Source of the DNA: JBAYHA01 sp041666425
GTDB taxonomy: Bacteria; Patescibacteriota; Patescibacteriia; UBA11705; JABHMO01
Length of the DNA: 26,424 bases
Direction of reading: 5' to 3'
Assembly: GCA_041666425.1 (NCBI GenBank)
Contig: JBAYHA010000006.1
Coordinates: forward strand, 1-26,424
In this document: one piece after another, positions 23,418 to 26,424 of the stretch
How positions within the stretch are numbered: the stretch's first letter is position 1
Layout of the letters: each line of letters opens with the position of its first letter
Position numbers and translations under genes: made by a program
The notes under the pieces: generated by a model
What the model was told of the DNA's origin: nothing
The model's database searches: none
Seen by the model: only the letters and a program-made list of their open reading frames with translations

Positions 23418-25046
23418 ATGGCTTTGTATCGCAAATATCGCCCACAAACCTTTGCCCAAGTTACCGGGCAAAATCATGCCAAAATAACTTTGCAAAACGA
23501 AATAGCCTCAGAAAATCTGGGGCATGCTTATCTTTTTTGCGGACCGCGGGGAACGGGCAAAACAACTTTGGCCAGATTGTTCGCGAAGGCTATTAACTGT
23601 CAGAATCGTCAGGCTGATGCTGAGCCGTGCAATGAGTGTGAATCTTGTTTGGCCATTTCTTCCGGTCGATCTTTGGACATTGTAGAAATAGACGCCGCCA
23701 GTCATACGGGCGTTGATAATATTCGCGAAAATATTATTGAGAGTACCCGCTTTTCTCCCAGCAAAAGACAATACAAAGTTTATATTATTGATGAGGTTCA
23801 CATGCTTTCCATGGCTGCCTTTAACGCGTTGTTAAAAATTCTAGAAGAACCGCCAAAATATGTTATTTTTATTTTGGCTACGACCGAAGTGCACAAAATT
23901 CCGGCTACTGTTTTGTCACGTTGCCAGAGATTTGATTTAAAAAAATTAAATTTTCAAGATTTGGTAAAACGTTTGCGCATGATCAGCGACAGCGAAAAAA
24001 TAACGATTGATGATAATGTTCTCGAAGTTGTGGCTCGTCAATCGGGTGGTTGTGCTCGTGATGCCGAAAGTCTTTTGGAGCAGGTTTTTTCTTTGGGTAG
24101 AGAAAAAATAACTTTGGCTACGGCGGAACTGGTTTTGCCCAGAGTTTTAGGGGAAGATTTTTTGCGTTTTTGGGAAATTATTTTGCAAAAGAGAACAGCG
24201 GATGGATTTTCTTTTGTGTCCGAGTTAAACAAAAACGGAGTTGATTTCAATCTATTCATAGATGGGTTTGTTGATTTTTTGCGTCGGATTTTGGTTTACA
24301 AAATAACCGGAGTGACTGATGAATTAAGTCAAGACTTGTCGGATGAAATTTTGCGCAAAATAATTTCTTCCGACGAAAAAATTCAGCCCGATTATTTGTT
24401 GTTGATAATCAAAAAATGTTTGGCCAACAAGGAAACTTTTCGTCAGTCCTATTTGCCACAACTGGCGTTGGAGGCCGTAGTTTTGGAAATGACTTCGAGT
24501 GCTGTCGCTATGCCAAAAGTAGAACCAATGATGATAAAAAAAACTACGCCGATTGCTCCGATTGAAAAGCAAGCTCAGCCTGATTTTGCAATCAAAAAAG
24601 AAGAACCGTTGATGGAACAAAAAATCGAGGTAGTCGAAGAAATTAGCGAAGTGCCAATTTGCGAGATGTTGCCTTTATCGGCTGATTTCACCGCAATTTG
24701 GACTGCTGTTTTGGAAAAACTAAAAACAGTTAATTATTCGGCGTTTATGTCTTTGCGGATGGGCAAACCGATTGAAGTGAGTGATGGACGAATTGTTCTT
24801 GGTTTTATTTTTGAACTACAGCGACAACGTGTCGAAAAAAATGAATGCAAAAAAGCGATTCATGATATTTTGATTGCCTTGACCGGTAAGACTTGGCAAA
24901 TCGAAACAAGAATTCAACATGGGTTGACTATGTCAGAACTTTTTGTTGGTGAAAAACCAAATTCGGAAAATGCAGGCAACAGTCAAGTTGATGAGGTAGC
25001 CAAAGAATTTGGTGGAACGGTGGTTGACTCTCCTGCGGGAATGTAG
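23418..25046 (+). CDS. dnaX: DNA polymerase III subunit gamma/tau
   Basis: DnaX is the motor of the clamp loader that places the sliding clamp on DNA. The N-terminal MALYRKYRPQTFAQVTGQ is diagnostic. Walker A is GPRGTGKT (42-49), the zinc module is C61, C71, C74, C77, Walker B is DEVH (125-128), and the sensor/arginine finger LSRC lies at 166-169. After about residue 360 there is a low-complexity linker rich in Pro, Lys and Glu, then a C-terminal domain of about 110 residues (FTAIWTAVLEKLKTVN..., FELQRQRVEKNECKKAI). The 542 residues are shorter than E. coli tau. A promoter and A-rich, SD-less leader precede it. Confidence 0.97.
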   Translation: MALYRKYRPQTFAQVTGQNHAKITLQNEIASENLGHAYLFCGPRGTGKTTLARLFAKAINCQNRQADAEPCNECESCLAISSGRSLDIVEIDAASHTGVDNIRENIIESTRFSPSKRQYKVYIIDEVHMLSMAAFNALLKILEEPPKYVIFILATTEVHKIPATVLSRCQRFDLKKLNFQDLVKRLRMISDSEKITIDDNVLEVVARQSGGCARDAESLLEQVFSLGREKITLATAELVLPRVLGEDFLRFWEIILQKRTADGFSFVSELNKNGVDFNLFIDGFVDFLRRILVYKITGVTDELSQDLSDEILRKIISSDEKIQPDYLLLIIKKCLANKETFRQSYLPQLALEAVVLEMTSSAVAMPKVEPMMIKKTTPIAPIEKQAQPDFAIKKEEPLMEQKIEVVEEISEVPICEMLPLSADFTAIWTAVLEKLKTVNYSAFMSLRMGKPIEVSDGRIVLGFIFELQRQRVEKNECKKAIHDILIALTGKTWQIETRIQHGLTMSELFVGEKPNSENAGNSQVDEVAKEFGGTVVDSPAGM

Positions 25047-25065
25047 TATGTTTTTTTAAGATGTA

Positions 25066-25127
25066 AGTAGTAAGTGGTGAGTTTTTTAATAATCAATTTT
25101 TAAACTCACAACTTAATATTCACTACT
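25066..25127. repeat. Imperfect inverted repeat downstream of dnaX
   Basis: AAGTGGTGAGTTT (25072-25084) pairs with AAACTCACAACTT (25102-25114) with one mismatch. Flanking AGTAGT (25066-25071) and ACTACT (25122-25127) extend it. It could stop or protect the dnaX mRNA. Confidence 0.55.
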
Positions 25128-25194
25128 AAATATAAATTTATTCGGGGATAGGACAACATGTTTATTTATATGTTTTTTTAAAGGAATTAATTAT

Positions 25195-25268
25195 TCGGAG
25201 GTCGTCTAATGGTAGGACAACAGGTTCTGGACCTGTTTATCTTGGTTCGACTCCAGGCCTCTGAGCCA
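25195..25268 (+). tRNA. tRNA-Gln (anticodon CTG)
   Basis: Acceptor arms TCGGAGG (25195-25201) and CCTCTGA (25258-25264) pair with one G-T. D stem GTC/GAC. Anticodon stem ACAGG/CCTGT with loop TTCTGGA puts CTG at 25227-25229. T arm CTTGG-TTCGACT-CCAGG. G discriminator and CCA are encoded. All parts fit a 74-base tRNA. Confidence 0.93.
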
Positions 25269-25287
25269 AGAATTTCGGTGAAAGCGA

Positions 25288-25323
25288 CCCGCCTGCCCGC
25301 CGTAGCTCTAAAGCGAAGGCGGG
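25288..25323. repeat. GC-rich hairpin repeat after tRNA-Gln
   Basis: Two copies of CCCGCC (25288-25293 and 25296-25301) can each pair with GGCGGG (25318-25323) around a CGTAGCTCTAAAGCGAA-type loop. From memory, very similar hairpins are scattered through CPR genomes; I could not check this. Confidence 0.6.
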
Positions 25324-25354
25324 ACTCTGTCAGGTTGATTCGTCGAAGTTTCAG

Positions 25355-25390
25355 AACAAAAAACCGTCTATAATTAGGCGATTTTTTGTT
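25355..25390 (+). terminator. Intrinsic terminator of the tRNA-Gln transcript
   Basis: AACAAAAAA (25355-25363) pairs with TTTTTTGTT (25382-25390). The inner arms CCGTCTA and TAGGCGA pair with one mismatch and one G-T around TAAT. Confidence 0.75.
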
Positions 25391-25401
25391 TGCTCAAAAT
25401 T

Positions 25402-25430
25402 TTGAGGACGGGGGTGGTGCGGAATATACT
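25402..25430 (+). promoter_or_regulatory. Promoter of the SWIM zinc-finger gene
   Basis: TTGAGG (25402-25407), a 17-base spacer, TATACT (25425-25430). The leader contains a hairpin: TTTACG (25473-25478) with CGTAAA (25494-25499) and inner TTTTA/TAAAA, ending eight bases before the start codon. Confidence 0.6.
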
Positions 25431-25507
25431 ATTTTTGTCCCATCTCCGTTTTTTTAGACTGTATATTTAAGCTTTACGGTTTTATCTTAAAAGCGTAAAC
25501 TGTAGGT

Positions 25508-26266
25508 ATGAAGCCATCATTTAATTTAGACAAAATAAAATTCGCCACTGACCATCCGACTTATGAAAAAGCGGTTACTTTGTATGAATCAGGCAAAGTA
25601 ACACAGTTCAAGGAAGATATTGGAGCATATTCGGCGGTTGTCATTGGAACGCATCCATATCATGTTGCAATCGAGGCGCGTCGCTTTGGTTTGGGTGTTT
25701 GCGACTGCTATCTCGGCCAGCAAAATACTCTTTGCAAGCATCTTGTCGCCTTGTCCATTTATGCCGTAATGGGCGGTAAGGAATTAAGAAAAGAAGAGAA
25801 GGAATTGATTGACGAGCCTGTCTGCAGTGGCAAACTTGGCGAACTATGCAAAGAAGACTTAATCAAGGTCAAGAAAGAGGTTACCTCGGCCATGATTTAC
25901 ATAAAGCCTTATAATGTGCCGTCCCGCCTTTGGTTCTCTTATCAAAATTCGCTTGATGAAGGTTGTGCACGATTGGTAAAACTGGTTTCAGATTTACCGA
26001 TCAGCGAGCAAACCTCCGGATTATTGGTTGATTTGCTGTTGCGGCTTGATAAAAAATTATGCACTGGCGGAGTGGATGATTCAAATGGGACGGTTGGCGG
26101 ATTTATAGAGGAAGTGGTTCTGATGCTTCAGGCATATGTAAAGTACGATCAAAAATGTATTAAGGCGTTTGAAAAACTATGCGGGAAAGAAACATGTTTT
26201 GGCTGGGAGGAGCCTTTGGTGAAAGTGGTTGATGAAGGCTTTCCTCCTGCTGTTGACATATTTTAA
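25508..26266 (+). CDS. SWIM zinc-finger protein
   Basis: The 252-residue protein has a SWIM zinc finger near the N-terminus: C65-x-C67 followed by C76-x-H78 (CDCYLGQQNTLCKH). SWIM fingers bind DNA or proteins and occur in MuDR-type transposases, SWI2/SNF2-linked proteins and stand-alone regulators. The rest is helical and carries further cysteines (CSGKLGELC, CGKETC) but no helicase or nuclease motif. The role is therefore open; regulator or DNA-associated adaptor are both plausible. The ATG at 25508 is preceded by TAGGT, a weak SD, and by a leader hairpin. It is the only gene in the window of this kind and is not in an operon with dnaX, since tRNA-Gln and a terminator lie between. Confidence 0.8.
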   Translation: MKPSFNLDKIKFATDHPTYEKAVTLYESGKVTQFKEDIGAYSAVVIGTHPYHVAIEARRFGLGVCDCYLGQQNTLCKHLVALSIYAVMGGKELRKEEKELIDEPVCSGKLGELCKEDLIKVKKEVTSAMIYIKPYNVPSRLWFSYQNSLDEGCARLVKLVSDLPISEQTSGLLVDLLLRLDKKLCTGGVDDSNGTVGGFIEEVVLMLQAYVKYDQKCIKAFEKLCGKETCFGWEEPLVKVVDEGFPPAVDIF

Positions 26267-26281
26267 AAAATATGATAAAAG
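26253..26281 (+). promoter_or_regulatory. Promoter candidate for the gene at the right edge
   Basis: TTGACA (26253-26258), a 17-base spacer, TAAAAG (26276-26281), with TG one base ahead. The -35 lies in the last codons of the SWIM gene. Confidence 0.45.
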
Positions 26282-26330
26282 TTAAGGTCAGTTCTTTGAT
26301 ATTTTAATGGTGCTTTTTACAGGAATAAAC

Positions 26331-26363
26331 ATGCAGAAAAACACAGAAGGAGAATTGGCATGA
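26331..26363 (+). CDS. Possible 10-residue upstream peptide overlapping the next start
   Basis: ATG at 26331, preceded by AGGA (26320-26323) at seven bases, reads MQKNTEGELA and stops with TGA at 26361-26363. The stop overlaps the next ATG as ATGA, which would couple translation of the two. It is very short and may be chance. Confidence 0.3.
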   Translation: MQKNTEGELA

Positions 26364-26424
26364 CAGTAAGGTTGATTACAAGCGACAAGGATTTGCTGAT
26401 CGTATTCAAGGTTTTACTTTGCGA
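26360..26424 (+). CDS. N-terminus of an unknown protein (partial)
   Basis: ATG at 26360 with AAGGAG (26347-26352) seven bases before it, the frame staying open to the right edge (MTVRLITSDKDLLIVFKVLLC). Only 21 residues are visible, too few to name a family. Confidence 0.5.
   Translation, partial: MTVRLITSDKDLLIVFKVLLC

Overview
The window looks like a stretch of chromosome from a Candidate Phyla Radiation (Patescibacteria-type) bacterium. This is inferred, not proven. The DNA is AT-rich. Most housekeeping genes begin after A-rich leaders with no clear Shine-Dalgarno (SD) site. Short tandem and palindromic repeats sit at many gene junctions. The gene set mixes core translation and replication genes with a VirD4/TraG-like ATPase and conserved unknowns. 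TGA is used as a stop (for example at 9772-9774, 12351-12353 and 22565-22567), which argues against the CPR lineages that recode TGA.

Layout. Positions 1-3334 hold the end of an unknown gene, a bidirectional terminator, and a minus-strand pair: a secreted GH16-like protein followed by uvrB. A divergent promoter region then leads to a 1555-residue cytosolic protein of unknown function (3487-8154). It is separated by a bidirectional terminator from a minus-strand TrmB-type regulator with its own promoter and palindromic operator. Positions 9250-12353 form an accessory block whose genes, unlike the rest, have strong SD sites: a CoaD-like nucleotidyltransferase, a metallo-beta-lactamase-fold protein, a small lipoprotein and an unknown protein. 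The last two each have a near-consensus promoter and a terminator. tRNA-Tyr follows on the minus strand.

From 12705 on, everything is on the plus strand. rpsB-tsf-ricT comes first, with a structured rpsB leader. Next is pheS, a PD-(D/E)XK-like gene, pheT, a small membrane protein, a type IV coupling-type ATPase and an unknown 204-residue protein. dnaX and tRNA-Gln follow, then a SWIM zinc-finger gene and the start of a further gene running off the right edge.

The promoters are unusually uniform: a TTG-type -35, exactly 17 bases in most cases, and often an extended -10 (TGn before TAtaaT). Repeat families include a TTGGTCNG octamer at three loci, a perfect 32-bp direct duplication before pheT, a 14-bp inverted repeat over a stop codon, and several long palindromes. 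Some repeats run into gene ends and encode the C-terminal tails of UvrB and the PD-(D/E)XK-like protein. The best leads for something undescribed are the 1555-residue protein, the nuclease-like gene inside the pheST operon, the octamer arrays, and the leader RNAs of rpsB and the lipoprotein.
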